A DNA stretch of 64,000 nt from the NCBI RefSeq assembly GCF_007828215.1, contig NZ_VIUE01000031.1, positions 1 through 64,000 on the forward strand. Reading direction: 5' to 3'. The notes under the pieces are model-generated. The model did no database searches, was not told the origin of the DNA, and worked only from the letters and a program-made list of their open reading frames with translations. This document shows, one piece after another, positions 34,501-43,336 of this stretch. This DNA is from Pseudomonas sp. SJZ074 (GTDB lineage Bacteria; Pseudomonadota; Gammaproteobacteria; Pseudomonadales; Pseudomonadaceae). Both the position numbers and the translations under genes were made by a program. Within the stretch, counting starts at the first letter, position 1; each line of letters opens with the position of its first letter.

Positions 34501-35850
34501 TCAGAGCAAACGTGCGAGCCCAAGGGTCAGGCCGAAGGCGACCAGAGAGATCAGCGTTTCCAGCACGGTCCAGGTCTTGAAGGTTTGAGCAACGGTCATG
34601 TTGAAATATTCCTTGATCAGCCAGAAACCGCCGTCGTTGACGTGAGAAAAGATAACCGACCCTGCCCCGGTTGCCAGCACCAGCAACTCGGGATGTGGAT
34701 AGCCCAGGCCGATCGCCACGGGCGCGACAATGCCCGAGGCGGTCGTCATCGCCACCGTGGCCGAGCCGGTGGCGACACGCATCAACGCAGCGAACAGCCA
34801 GCCCATGACCAGGGGCGACAGTTGGAATTCCTGGGCCAGCCCGACGATCTGTTGCGTGACCCCGGCGTCCACCAGGATCCGGTTCAAACCACCCCCGGCC
34901 CCCACCAGCAAAGTAATGCTGGCAGTGGGTGCCAGGCATTCGTTGGTGAACTTGAGGATCGACTCACGGTTGAAGCCCTGGGCCAGGCCGAGGGTCCAGA
35001 AGCTGAGGACGGTGGCCAGCAACAACGCAATCACCGAGTTGCCGATGAATAGCAGGAACTGGTTGAAACCGCTGCCCGGCGTAGAGATCAGGTTGGCCCA
35101 GCCACCGATCAGCATCAGGATCACCGGCAGCAGGATGGTCCCCAGGGTGATGCCGAAACCTGGCAGCCTGGCACGGGGTTCGCGGTCCAGAAACTGTCGC
35201 TCCAACGGATTCTCTGCCGGTAGCTGGATGCGCGGGACGATGAATTTTGCATACAACGGGCCCGCGATGATGGCGGTGGGGATGCCAATCAGGATCGCGT
35301 ACAGCAAGGTCTGCCCCACCGAGGCCTGGAACGCCTGTACCGCCAGCATCGCCGCCGGATGCGGCGGCACCAGGGCATGGACCACGGAGAGCCCGGCGAC
35401 CATCGGCAGCCCCACCATCAGGATCGACACGCCCACGCGCCGGGCGATGTTAAACGCGATGGGCACCAGCAGCACAAAGCCGACTTCGAAGAACAACGGC
35501 AGGCCGACCAGGAAGGCGATGCACACCATCGCCCAGTGTGCGTTTCGCTCGCCGAAGCGCTCGATCAGGGTCTGCGCCATCCGCTCCGCACCGCCGGACT
35601 CGGCCATCATCTTGCCGAGCATCGTACCCAGGGCCACCACCAGCGCAATGTGCCCCAGGGTCTTGCCCACACCGGCCTCATACGCCCCCACCACCCCCGA
35701 CGGTGGCATCCCTGCCAACAGCGCGAGACCGATGGAGACCAAGGTGATCACGATGAACGGATTGAGCCGGTAGCGGGCGATCAGGACGATCAGCGCAATG
35801 ATGGCGATGGCCGCGTAGACCAACAGCCAATAACCGAAAGCAGGTGCCAT
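34501..35850 (-). CDS. GntP-family gluconate/sugar-acid:H+ symporter
   Basis: A 449-residue inner-membrane permease of the gluconate:H+ symporter family, with about 12-14 helices and the family segments LGTMLGKMMAESGGAERMA and GLSVVHALVPPHPAAM. AAGGAGT at correct spacing fixes the ATG at 35850. First gene of the operon; its partner, a D-aminoacylase, suggests the cargo may be an acylated D-amino acid rather than gluconate, as is common for this gene pair in pseudomonads. The cargo is inferred. Confidence 0.9.
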   Translation of the reverse strand: MAPAFGYWLLVYAAIAIIALIVLIARYRLNPFIVITLVSIGLALLAGMPPSGVVGAYEAGVGKTLGHIALVVALGTMLGKMMAESGGAERMAQTLIERFGERNAHWAMVCIAFLVGLPLFFEVGFVLLVPIAFNIARRVGVSILMVGLPMVAGLSVVHALVPPHPAAMLAVQAFQASVGQTLLYAILIGIPTAIIAGPLYAKFIVPRIQLPAENPLERQFLDREPRARLPGFGITLGTILLPVILMLIGGWANLISTPGSGFNQFLLFIGNSVIALLLATVLSFWTLGLAQGFNRESILKFTNECLAPTASITLLVGAGGGLNRILVDAGVTQQIVGLAQEFQLSPLVMGWLFAALMRVATGSATVAMTTASGIVAPVAIGLGYPHPELLVLATGAGSVIFSHVNDGGFWLIKEYFNMTVAQTFKTWTVLETLISLVAFGLTLGLARLL

Positions 35851-35877
35851 GCGGTACTCCTTGAACAGGGTCACGTC

Positions 35878-35897
35878 TATGAGTTGTGAAACTCATA
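35878..35897 (-). promoter_or_regulatory. Operator-like dyad upstream of the GntP operon
   Basis: TATGAGT (35878-35884) and ACTCATA (35891-35897) are perfect 7-bp inverted repeats spaced by six bases, 28 bases before the permease start codon. Position and symmetry fit a site for the operon's own RpiR-type regulator. Confidence 0.42.
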
Positions 35898-36023
35898 AAT
35901 CATTTCCACGATGAATCTACAAACACGCTGAAAGTAATTTTCGTACACAGGCAAGAAATGTCGCTGACGGACATCGCGACATAGCGCTGATGAAAATCCG
36001 CCACCGAATTTTCGTCTCCTGAC

Positions 36024-36045
36024 ACCAGGCTCGCTCCCACAGGGG
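36024..36045. repeat. Single REP half-unit
   Basis: AGGCTCGCTCCCACAGGGG at about 36030-36048 matches one arm of the REP palindromes elsewhere in the window. It lies in the divergent spacer between the GntP and SulP genes. Confidence 0.6.
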
Positions 36046-36121
36046 AATTTCCGTACCATCCGCACCTGCTTTTGCGCCACTCCGGCAGCCGACACTCAAC
36101 CGGCGCCCATTCAGGTAAACC

Positions 36122-37567
36122 ATGAAACCAGCACGCCTTCGCGCCGACGTCCTCGCCGGCCTCACCACATCTTTTGCCTTACTCCCAGAATGCATCGCCT
36201 TCGCTCTGGTAGCCCACCTCAACCCACTGATGGGGCTGTATGGCGCTTTCATCATCTGCACCCTGACCGCACTGTTCGGCGGCCGGCCTGGCATGGTATC
36301 GGGTGCGGCGGGGTCGATGGCGGTGGTGATCGTCGCGTTGGTGGTGCAGCACGGCGTACAGTACCTGCTGGCCACGGTGCTGCTGGGTGGGCTGATCATG
36401 GTGGCTTTCGGGCTGTTGCGGCTGGGCAAGCTGGTACGCATGGTGCCGCACCCGGTGATGCTCGGCTTCGTCAACGGCCTGGCGATTGTCATTGCGCTGG
36501 CCCAACTGGAGCATTTCAAGAACGGTGAAGCCTGGCTCAGTGGCGCACCGTTGTACTGGATGGCGGGCCTGGTGGCGCTGACCATGGCCATTGTCTACCT
36601 GCTGCCACGCCTGACTCGTAGCGTGCCACCGGCTCTGGTGGCGATTCTCGGCGTCGGCCTGGGGGTCTACCTGCTCGGCCTGCCGACCCGCACGCTGGGC
36701 GACATGGCGCACATTGCCGGTGGTTTACCCGACTTTGCCTGGCCGGCCATTCCCTGGAACCTGGAAACCCTGCAGATCGTGCTGCCCTATGCGGTGATCA
36801 TGGCGATGGTCGGGTTGCTGGAAACTCTGCTGACCCTGAATCTGACCGATGAAATCACCGAAAGCCGCGGTTACCCGGACCGCGAGTGCGTGGCGCTCGG
36901 CGCGGCCAATATCGCCTCCGGCCTGTTCGGCGGTATGGGTGGTTGCGCGATGATCGGTCAGACGGTGATCAACCTCAGCTCTGGCGGTCGCGGCCGCCTG
37001 TCCGGTGCGGTGGCCGGGGTGATGGTGTTGCTGTTCGTCTTGTTCCTGTCGCCACTGATCGAGCGCATCCCGCTCGCTGCGCTGGTGGGCGTGATGTTCG
37101 TGGTGTCGCAGCAGACCTTCGCCTGGGCCTCGCTGCGGGTGATCAACAAAGTACCGGCGAATGACGTGCTGGTCATCATCGCCGTGACCGTCATCACCGT
37201 GTTCACCGACCTGGCCGTAGCGGTGCTGTGCGGCATCATCGTCGCGGCACTCAACTTCGCCTGGCAACAGGCCCGGGAGCTCTACGCCGACACCCATCTG
37301 GAGGCCGATGGCAGCAAACTCTATCGCCTGCATGGCACGCTGTTCTTCGCCTCGACCACGCCGTTTCTCAACCAGTTCGACCCGGCGAATGATCCGACCC
37401 AGGTCACCTTGGATTGCCGTCACCTGCGCTTCGTCGACTACTCGGCCATCGCCGCGTTGAAGACCTTGCGTGAGCGCTACAGCAAGGCCGGCAAGCATCT
37501 GCGGGTGTTCCACCTCTCGGAGCGCTGCAAGCAGATGCTCAAGCGCGCCGGCGTGCATCACGACTGA
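36122..37567 (+). CDS. SulP-family anion transporter with STAS domain
   Basis: A 481-residue transporter of the SLC26/SulP family, with an N-terminal membrane region of 10-12 helices (FALLPECIAFALVAHLNPLMG is the usual opening; read at residues 20-40) and a C-terminal cytoplasmic STAS domain from about residue 395, ending in the alpha/beta segment VTLDCRHLRFVDYSAIAAL. Family members carry sulfate, bicarbonate or dicarboxylates. No sulfate- or carbonate-related gene stands next to it, so the substrate is open. Confidence 0.9.
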   Translation: MKPARLRADVLAGLTTSFALLPECIAFALVAHLNPLMGLYGAFIICTLTALFGGRPGMVSGAAGSMAVVIVALVVQHGVQYLLATVLLGGLIMVAFGLLRLGKLVRMVPHPVMLGFVNGLAIVIALAQLEHFKNGEAWLSGAPLYWMAGLVALTMAIVYLLPRLTRSVPPALVAILGVGLGVYLLGLPTRTLGDMAHIAGGLPDFAWPAIPWNLETLQIVLPYAVIMAMVGLLETLLTLNLTDEITESRGYPDRECVALGAANIASGLFGGMGGCAMIGQTVINLSSGGRGRLSGAVAGVMVLLFVLFLSPLIERIPLAALVGVMFVVSQQTFAWASLRVINKVPANDVLVIIAVTVITVFTDLAVAVLCGIIVAALNFAWQQARELYADTHLEADGSKLYRLHGTLFFASTTPFLNQFDPANDPTQVTLDCRHLRFVDYSAIAALKTLRERYSKAGKHLRVFHLSERCKQMLKRAGVHHD

Positions 37568-37572
37568 TGCAA

Positions 37573-37598
37573 CTGTGGGAGCAGGCTCGCTCCCACAG
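37573..37598 (+). terminator. REP-type hairpin after the SulP gene
   Basis: CTGTGGGAGC (37573-37582) and GCTCCCACAG (37589-37598) form a perfect 10-bp stem with a six-base loop, five bases past the SulP stop. It is a compact REP unit and likely protects or ends the transcript. Confidence 0.7.
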
Positions 37599-37641
37599 GG
37601 GGATTGTGTTGAGCCGGGATATTACGGTCGCTGCTGAATAA

Positions 37642-37735
37642 CTGTGGGAGCGGGCTTGCTCGCGAAAGCGGTCTATCAGCCGACTCAAGATTGACTGGCC
37701 CGGCGCCTTCGCGGGCAAGCCCGCTCCCACAGGGC
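37642..37735. repeat. REP pair (BIME) between convergent genes
   Basis: CTGTGGGAGCGGGCTTGCTC at 37643-37662 and the inverted GGGCAAGCCCGCTCCCACAG at 37713-37732 bracket about 50 bases of spacer. With the hairpin at 37573 this makes three REP units in 160 bases between the SulP and epimerase stops. Confidence 0.88.
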
Positions 37736-37748
37736 GAAGTGCTACGTC

Positions 37749-38642
37749 TTACACCATCTCGTTGAGAATCCACTCCACCACCGACGTCCGCTTCGGTGCC
37801 CAGCCCAGCAGTTCGCGGGCATGTCTGCCTCGCACACGGCTGTTGGAGCCCAGGCCGTAGTTGGCCATTTCATAACCCCACTCGGCCTCGGCATCGGCCA
37901 GCGGCCAGTCCTGCGGTTCGCCAAGGTCCAATGCCCGGGCCATGGCGGTGGTCATGTCGAGGAACGAGGCCTCGCCGCTTTCGACGAAGTAGAACGTACC
38001 CGGCCGGTTGCGGGTCAGGGCGAGCAGGTACAACTCCACTACATCCTCGATGTGCACGTTGGACCAGATATTGCGCCCCGGCCCGACATGCCGCACCACC
38101 CCGCTTTTACGCGCCTGCTTGAGCAGACGCGGCAGTTGCACGCTGTCGCGTTTGACACCCAGGCTGTGGCCATAGATCAAGGTGTTGCAGATCACCGCCG
38201 AGTTCACGCCATCCTTTGCCGCAGCAAGGACGAGGTTATCGATCGCGACGCGGGCAGCCTTGTCGACGGTAGGCTCCGGCAAGTTGTTCTCCTGGTAGAT
38301 GTCAGCACTGGCAAGACCACCCGAAGCATCGCCGACAATGCTCGAACCGCTGGTATGCAGCAGGACCTTGTTCGAGCCCCTGAGGCCCTCGAGCAGCGCT
38401 TCGACCGCGCCACGATGATCGCTGCTGGCGGCATTGATCACCGCATCGGCGGCGCGGGCCTGTGCGGTCAGCAGCGCGCTGTCCTCCAGGGTGCCGATCA
38501 CCGGATTGATACCCAGGGCGGCCAGTTCGCTCGCTTGCTCGGCGTTGCGCACCAGGCCATTGACTTGGTGCCCGGCCCGAATCAGCCCGGTGGCGATGGA
38601 ACCGCCGATGAAACCGGCAGCGCCGGTGACGAATACGTTCAT
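37749..38642 (-). CDS. NAD-dependent epimerase/dehydratase-like protein
   Basis: A 297-residue extended-SDR-type protein starting at the ATG at 38642, which follows AAGGAG. It has the cofactor loop VTGAAGFIGGSIATGLIRAGH near the N-terminus (residues 4-23) and the usual HTSGSSIVGD strand, but the catalytic Y-x3-K is not clear: the likely position reads LIYGHSLGVK. Such atypical members reduce or bind small metabolites. It faces away from a LysR gene reading toward it from 39.6 kb, which may control it. Confidence 0.85.
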   Translation of the reverse strand: MNVFVTGAAGFIGGSIATGLIRAGHQVNGLVRNAEQASELAALGINPVIGTLEDSALLTAQARAADAVINAASSDHRGAVEALLEGLRGSNKVLLHTSGSSIVGDASGGLASADIYQENNLPEPTVDKAARVAIDNLVLAAAKDGVNSAVICNTLIYGHSLGVKRDSVQLPRLLKQARKSGVVRHVGPGRNIWSNVHIEDVVELYLLALTRNRPGTFYFVESGEASFLDMTTAMARALDLGEPQDWPLADAEAEWGYEMANYGLGSNSRVRGRHARELLGWAPKRTSVVEWILNEMV

Positions 38643-38738
38643 GGAAAAACTCCTTGGCAGAATCAGTGATGGAACGAGTATCGAGGACCGATCCTTGGCG
38701 AAACAGTCCATATTGCCCAAATCACTCTTGCCTTGAAG

Positions 38739-39656
38739 TCACGAATCAGTCTGCAAATCCCGCGAGGCGTATTCGGCGAGCTTGTCCTGGATGAAGTCCA
38801 GAAAGCACTGGATGCGCAACGCCAGTTGAGAGTTGCGGTAGTAGACCGCGTTGATCGGCTGGCGGTATCCGCTGTTCGCCTCGGCCAGCAGCACTTTCAA
38901 TCGACCGGCACGGATGTCGTCGCGGGTCATGAAGTCCGACAGGCAGGCGATCCCCTGCCCTTGCAGCGCCAGGTGGCGCACCGTTTCGCCACTGGATGCG
39001 CTGATGGCCGCCTGGATGGGCCAGCGGTCGCCGTGAAGATGGCGCAAGGGCCATTGGTTGAGGCCATCATTCTGGGCAAACCCCAGCAATGCATGCTCCG
39101 TCAGTTCAGCGACGGTGGAAGGCGTACCATATCGTTCCAGATAAGCGGGGCTGGCCAAGATGTGCAACGGACTGCAACCCAGGGGACGGGCATGTAGGGT
39201 CGAATCGGTGAGCGCGCCGATGCGGATGGCGATGTCCGTGCTCTGCTCCAGCAGATCAATGATCAGGTCGTTACTGTTGAGTTCGAGTTGGATGTCCGGG
39301 TAGAGCCTGCGGAACTCGTCGATGTGCGGCACGATGGCATGCAGCATGAACGGTGACGCAGCGTTGATCCGCAACCGCCCCGAAGGCTTTTGCTGACGAG
39401 AGGACAAGCGCTCCTCCAACGCCTCCAGTTGGTCGAGAATACCTTTGGCCTGTTCGAAGAAATACCGGCCCTCCTCGGTCAAATCCATGCGCCGGGTGGT
39501 GCGGTTGATCAGCGTGGTGTCGAGCTTGGCTTCCAGCCGGGACAACGTGCGGCTGACCGCCGAGGGCGTCTGCCCGACCTGCTCGGCGGCGGCGGAGATC
39601 GACCCGCATTCGATCACGCAGACGAAGATCTGCAACTCGTCGGATCTGGCTTTCAC
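38739..39656 (-). CDS. LysR-family transcriptional regulator
   Basis: A 305-residue LysR regulator whose likely start is GTG at 39656, preceded by AGGA; a longer in-frame start exists in the repeat region upstream. Helix-turn-helix at about 15-45 (GSISAAAEQVGQTPSAVSRT), then the periplasmic-binding-like effector domain from about residue 90. It is upstream of and co-oriented with the epimerase-like gene, a usual arrangement in which the LysR protein controls its neighbour. Confidence 0.9.
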   Translation of the reverse strand: MKARSDELQIFVCVIECGSISAAAEQVGQTPSAVSRTLSRLEAKLDTTLINRTTRRMDLTEEGRYFFEQAKGILDQLEALEERLSSRQQKPSGRLRINAASPFMLHAIVPHIDEFRRLYPDIQLELNSNDLIIDLLEQSTDIAIRIGALTDSTLHARPLGCSPLHILASPAYLERYGTPSTVAELTEHALLGFAQNDGLNQWPLRHLHGDRWPIQAAISASSGETVRHLALQGQGIACLSDFMTRDDIRAGRLKVLLAEANSGYRQPINAVYYRNSQLALRIQCFLDFIQDKLAEYASRDLQTDS

Positions 39657-39679
39657 AAATGTTCCTGTCGATTGTTCTC

Positions 39680-39812
39680 TTGTGGCTAGGGGGTTTATCC
39701 CCGCTGGGCCGCGAAGCGGACCTTGAGTCAACACGCGATGTGCCTGGATGGCCGCGTTATCAACTTCGGTGCCTGCTTCGCAGGCGAGCGGGGATTAATC
39801 CCCTCGCCACAA
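39680..39812. repeat. Second class of inverted palindromic repeat pair
   Basis: A 26-base unit at 39680-39705 (starts TTGTGGCTAGGGGG) has an inverted partner at 39787-39812 with three mismatches. Each contains its own GGGG...CCCC symmetry. The sequence differs from the GTGGGAGC REP class, so this spacer between the LysR and mdaB genes carries another dispersed repeat family. Confidence 0.75.
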
Positions 39813-39839
39813 AATAGTAGCCGCATGTGCGCTGAAATA

Positions 39840-40430
39840 TCATGCCTCCAGGCCGAACACCTCGATCAAATGCTGTTCATACCGCGCCACATCGGCTTCG
39901 ACGTTCGGACGTTTCATCACGTCCACGCACAGGAAGGTCGGCAAGGCGGTCATGCCGAGGAACTGGTTGGCCTTGTGGAACGGGAAGTACACCGCGTCCA
40001 CGCCCTTGCCTTCAAAGAAGTCGGACGGATCGTCGAAGGCCTGTTGCGGGGCGTTCCAGGTCAGCGACAACATGTATTGCTTGCCCTGGACCAGGCCACC
40101 GCTGCCGTACTTCTGCGAGGCATCGGAGCGGGTACGGCCGTCGCTGGCGTAGAGACTGCCATGTCCTTCGGTGAACACTTCGTCGATATACTTTTTCACG
40201 GTCCACGGCGCGCCCATCCACCAGCCCGGCATCTGATAGATGACGACATCGGCCCAGAGAAACCTGGCGACCTCTTCCTTGATGTCGTAGCCACCGTCAA
40301 TGAACGTGCTTTTCACGTCCAGGCCACCACGGTCCAGCACGCTGAGGGCCGTGTCGTGAAGGATCGCGTTATAGCGGCCGTCGGAATGAGCGAACTGTTT
40401 ACCACCGTTGAGCAGCAGGACTTTTTTCAT
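39840..40430 (-). CDS. mdaB: NADPH:quinone oxidoreductase MdaB
   Basis: A 196-residue flavodoxin-fold FAD enzyme that reduces quinones by two electrons using NADPH, avoiding semiquinone radicals. It matches E. coli MdaB over its length, including FLWADVVIYQMPGWWMGAPW, KKYIDEVFTEGHGSLYASDG and GGLVQGKQYMLSLTWNAP. The ATG at 40430 is used rather than one four codons upstream. The YgiN-like gene lies divergent from it 200 bases away; in E. coli mdaB and ygiN are neighbours and work on the same quinone chemistry. Confidence 0.93.
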   Translation of the reverse strand: MKKVLLLNGGKQFAHSDGRYNAILHDTALSVLDRGGLDVKSTFIDGGYDIKEEVARFLWADVVIYQMPGWWMGAPWTVKKYIDEVFTEGHGSLYASDGRTRSDASQKYGSGGLVQGKQYMLSLTWNAPQQAFDDPSDFFEGKGVDAVYFPFHKANQFLGMTALPTFLCVDVMKRPNVEADVARYEQHLIEVFGLEA

Positions 40431-40629
40431 GGGGAGCCTCATCGGGTTCCACGGCGAGCACCGTCGAAGGGGCCGCCGAATGGAAAGGTTGAAATGATGG
40501 GGGGCAGACTAGCGACGAGCTTCGCGCGGAGTAAGCGCTGCAGCGGCAAAACTGATTTGACCTGCACGCACGAATCAACGGCTAATTGTTGCCTTAGAAT
40601 TCATCCACTGTCATTTCAGGAGACTCGCG

Positions 40630-40941
40630 ATGAGCGAACTGCACGGTTTCATCCTCCACGCCAAGACCCGCCCGGAAAAAGCCGAAGCCTTCGAAACACT
40701 GTTTCGTGCCTACGTCGAGCCGAGTCGCGCCGAACCGGGCTGCATCGAATATCACATGCTGCGGGACCAGCAGGACCCGACGCTGTTTATCTTCTATGAA
40801 ATCTGGCAATCCAAGGCCCATCTGGACGAGCATTCGAATCTTCCACACATGAAGCAATTCTTCGAACAACGCATGGACTACCTGGAGCGCGACTTCGAGA
40901 TCCGCCGCGTCGAAATGCTGAGTGCGCCGTCTAGCCACTGA
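40630..40941 (+). CDS. YgiN-like antibiotic-biosynthesis-monooxygenase-fold protein
   Basis: A 103-residue ferredoxin-like-fold protein of the ABM family, homologous to E. coli YgiN quinol monooxygenase, with the typical pattern EPGCIEYHMLRDQ...FIFYEIWQSKAHLDEHSNLPHM. AGGAGA precedes the ATG. It is probably part of a quinone redox pair with divergent mdaB. Its stop overlaps that of the convergent transporter gene. Confidence 0.88.
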   Translation: MSELHGFILHAKTRPEKAEAFETLFRAYVEPSRAEPGCIEYHMLRDQQDPTLFIFYEIWQSKAHLDEHSNLPHMKQFFEQRMDYLERDFEIRRVEMLSAPSSH

Positions 40942-41695
40942 TCAGCAAGTGAGCGCCGAGCCCGCCAAGGCCAATGAAGAACACCCGCCGAAACAGCCCG
41001 GCGCTGATCCGTTGGCGCAACCACTGTCCCAGCCACATCCCCAATAGTGCCGGTACCAGGGCCAGCAGCGACGCGCCCAGTTCCCCTCCGCCCAAGGCGC
41101 CGCGCCACAACAGGCCGGCCGCCAGGGCCAACGTCGAGACCGTGAAGGACAGACCCAAAGCCTGCACCAACTGGTCCTTGCTCAAGCCCAACGCTTGCAG
41201 ATAAGGCACCGCCGGAATGACAAACACCCCCGTGGCAGACGTAATGACACCGGTCAGCAGGCCGCAGAGCGGGGCGAGCCACGACTCAGCGCGACCATCG
41301 ACCCGCAGCGTCGGCAGCGCCAGCCCGCTCAGGGCATACACCAATAGTGCGCCGCCCAAGGCCCGCACCACCCACGCCCCGCCGGCCATGCCGATCCACA
41401 GGGTGCCAAGGCCGGTACCGAAGAAAATCGCCAGCAGCAGCGGCCACAAGCGCCGGATCAAGGTGAGCAAGTGACCGCCGAAGGCCAGTTGCCAGAGGTT
41501 GGTCAAAGTGGCTGGAATGATGAGCAATGCGGCAGCCTGCACCGGAGCCATAGCCAGGCCGAGCAACCCCATGGAAATGGTCGGCAGGCCGAGGCCGATC
41601 ACCCCCTTGATCGTGCCGGCCAGCAGGAAAGTGGCGATGACCAGTAGGGATAGCATTGGGCCCAGGTTCTGATAGAAAGTGATGAATGTGTTCAT
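40931..41695 (-). CDS. TauE/SafE-family sulfite or organosulfonate exporter
   Basis: A 254-residue inner-membrane protein with about eight helices and the family pattern of two homologous halves, GTIKGVIGLGLPTISMGLL near the start and GVITSATGVFVIPAVPYLQ in the second half. Members export sulfite, sulfoacetate or other sulfonates, though many serve unknown anions. It is convergent with the YgiN-like gene; a LysR gene lies divergent upstream. Confidence 0.88.
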   Translation of the reverse strand: MNTFITFYQNLGPMLSLLVIATFLLAGTIKGVIGLGLPTISMGLLGLAMAPVQAAALLIIPATLTNLWQLAFGGHLLTLIRRLWPLLLAIFFGTGLGTLWIGMAGGAWVVRALGGALLVYALSGLALPTLRVDGRAESWLAPLCGLLTGVITSATGVFVIPAVPYLQALGLSKDQLVQALGLSFTVSTLALAAGLLWRGALGGGELGASLLALVPALLGMWLGQWLRQRISAGLFRRVFFIGLGGLGAHLLISG

Positions 41696-41800
41696 GGCCC
41701 TATCCTGGGCCCAGGCGGGTTGTTTTGAAATCTGCCATATACTGAGGCTGCCTCTTGCTCAACAAGAGGCTTAGACTTTGTGGGGGCTACTGACGCCATC

Positions 41801-41892
41801 CCGAGCAGGCTCGCTCCCACAATGAACGGTGTGAAACACAAGATCTGTGTACACCCGAAACCCTGTGTGAGCGAGCCTGCTCGCGAAAGCAA
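41801..41892. repeat. REP pair (BIME) in the TauE-LysR spacer
   Basis: CGAGCAGGCTCGCTCCCACAA (41803-41823) and the inverted TGTGTGAGCGAGCCTGCTCG (41865-41884) form an imperfect REP pair, with GCGAAAGC following. It lies in a divergent promoter region, which is unusual for REP units. Confidence 0.8.
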
Positions 41893-41931
41893 TTCATCAG
41901 CCACTACAGAACCCGGCACAGGCCCCATACC

Positions 41932-42816
41932 ATGCACTTCGACCTCACCGACCTGCGCCTCTACCTGAACATCCTCGACACCGGCAGCATCACCGCCGGT
42001 GCAGCCCGCAGCCATCTGTCCCTGGCAGCGGCGAGTGCGCGGGTCCGAGCCATGGAAGCGTCCCTGGGGACCGAACTGCTCGAACGCGGCCGCCGTGGCG
42101 TAACGCCCACGCCGGCCGGCAAGGCCCTGGCGCAACATGCCCGGGTGTTGCTGCAACATGCGGAGCACTTGCAACAGGATCTGGCCGAGTACGCCAAGGG
42201 TGTCAGAGGCCGGGTACGGCTGCTGTGCAACACCAGCGCCGTGAGCGAATACCTGCCCGAGTTGCTGGCCACGTTTCTCAAGGAGCACCCCAATCTCGAC
42301 ATCGACCTGCAGGAACTGCCCAGCTCGCGCATCACCCATGCCTTGCGCCAAGGTGCGGCAGACCTGGGTGTCGTATCCGACGCAGTCGACACCGATGACC
42401 TGCAGACCCGGCGCTTTCGAAACGATCCGTTGGTATTGATCCTACCGTCCGAACACCCGTTGGCCGACGGTCGCGTGGTGAGTTTCAGCGAGACCCTCAG
42501 CCATGATTATGTCGGCCTGAACGCCGCCAACGCCTTGGCGGTGTACCTCGAAGAGCAGGCCCTGCACACCGGGCTGCGCATGCGGATCCGCATTCGTGCC
42601 GACGGTTTCGACGGAGTGATTCGCATGGTGGCCCATGGCGCAGGTATCGCCATCGTCCCACGGGCCGCCATCGAACGTCGCCCTGCCGAGCCATCGTATC
42701 GGTGCATGCCGCTGCACGAAACCTGGGCACAACGGGCCCTGCTGCTGGCGGCGCGCAATTTCGAGACGTTACCCGTCTACGCCAGGGCCCTGGCCATGCA
42801 TCTGTCCGAGCGTTGA
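41932..42816 (+). CDS. LysR-family transcriptional regulator
   Basis: A 294-residue LysR protein. HTH at about 18-48 (GSITAGAARSHLSLAAASAR), then effector domain with the strand pattern GRVRLLCNTSAVSEYLP. It reads away from the TauE/SafE gene; LysR/TauE divergent pairs are common and suggest that it controls the exporter. A small cupin gene follows 101 bases downstream in the same direction. Confidence 0.9.
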   Translation: MHFDLTDLRLYLNILDTGSITAGAARSHLSLAAASARVRAMEASLGTELLERGRRGVTPTPAGKALAQHARVLLQHAEHLQQDLAEYAKGVRGRVRLLCNTSAVSEYLPELLATFLKEHPNLDIDLQELPSSRITHALRQGAADLGVVSDAVDTDDLQTRRFRNDPLVLILPSEHPLADGRVVSFSETLSHDYVGLNAANALAVYLEEQALHTGLRMRIRIRADGFDGVIRMVAHGAGIAIVPRAAIERRPAEPSYRCMPLHETWAQRALLLAARNFETLPVYARALAMHLSER

Positions 42817-42917
42817 TTTGCGTTTCTGGGTAGCTCGATGTCGAGCACAGACAACTGAAGGAACGCAGACGCCTATAGGGTGCCTCTTCAGCTTACGTCC
42901 AAATGCCCGGAGTCCAC

Positions 42918-43262
42918 ATGACCGCACCTATCACCGTCCTGCGCGATACCCATCCGCTGCCCGTACTCGATGCCTGCAAATGGGAGAAGCTCGAAGGCGA
43001 CCCGCACACCGTCAACCTCAACGCCTACACCAGCGAAGATGGCAACAAGATCATGGGCACCTGGATCTGCACGCCGGGCAAATGGTACGTGGAATACGTG
43101 AAGTGGGAATACTGCCACTTCCAGGAAGGCTACTGCATCATCACCCCGGAAGGCATGGAACCCATCCATCTGCGGGCCGGTGACATCTTTGTCATCGAGC
43201 CTGGGATGAAAGGCACCTGGGAAGTGGTTGAAACCGTGCGCAAATACTTCGTCTTTGCCTGA
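42918..43262 (+). CDS. Small cupin-domain protein (DUF861 type)
   Basis: A 114-residue single-domain cupin, read from the ATG at 42918 after GGAG. It has FQEGYCIITPEGMEPIHLRA and the late ENGM-like turn GDIFVIEPGMKGTWEV, the pattern of the ethanolamine-utilisation-like (cupin_3) group. Function unknown; many act as small isomerases or bind metals. It may be co-transcribed with the LysR gene. Confidence 0.82.
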   Translation: MTAPITVLRDTHPLPVLDACKWEKLEGDPHTVNLNAYTSEDGNKIMGTWICTPGKWYVEYVKWEYCHFQEGYCIITPEGMEPIHLRAGDIFVIEPGMKGTWEVVETVRKYFVFA

Positions 43263-43336
43263 CGCGGTTCGATACGCCTGCGGCCGATGCGCTGTGCTCG
43301 CCCGATGCGAACACAGCGCAGTGCCACAACCTGTCG

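Noticed and set aside
33574..35052. 492-codon open frame antisense to the RpiR and GntP genes
   Set aside because: It crosses two well-supported genes and shows only low-complexity Gly, Gln and Arg sequence.
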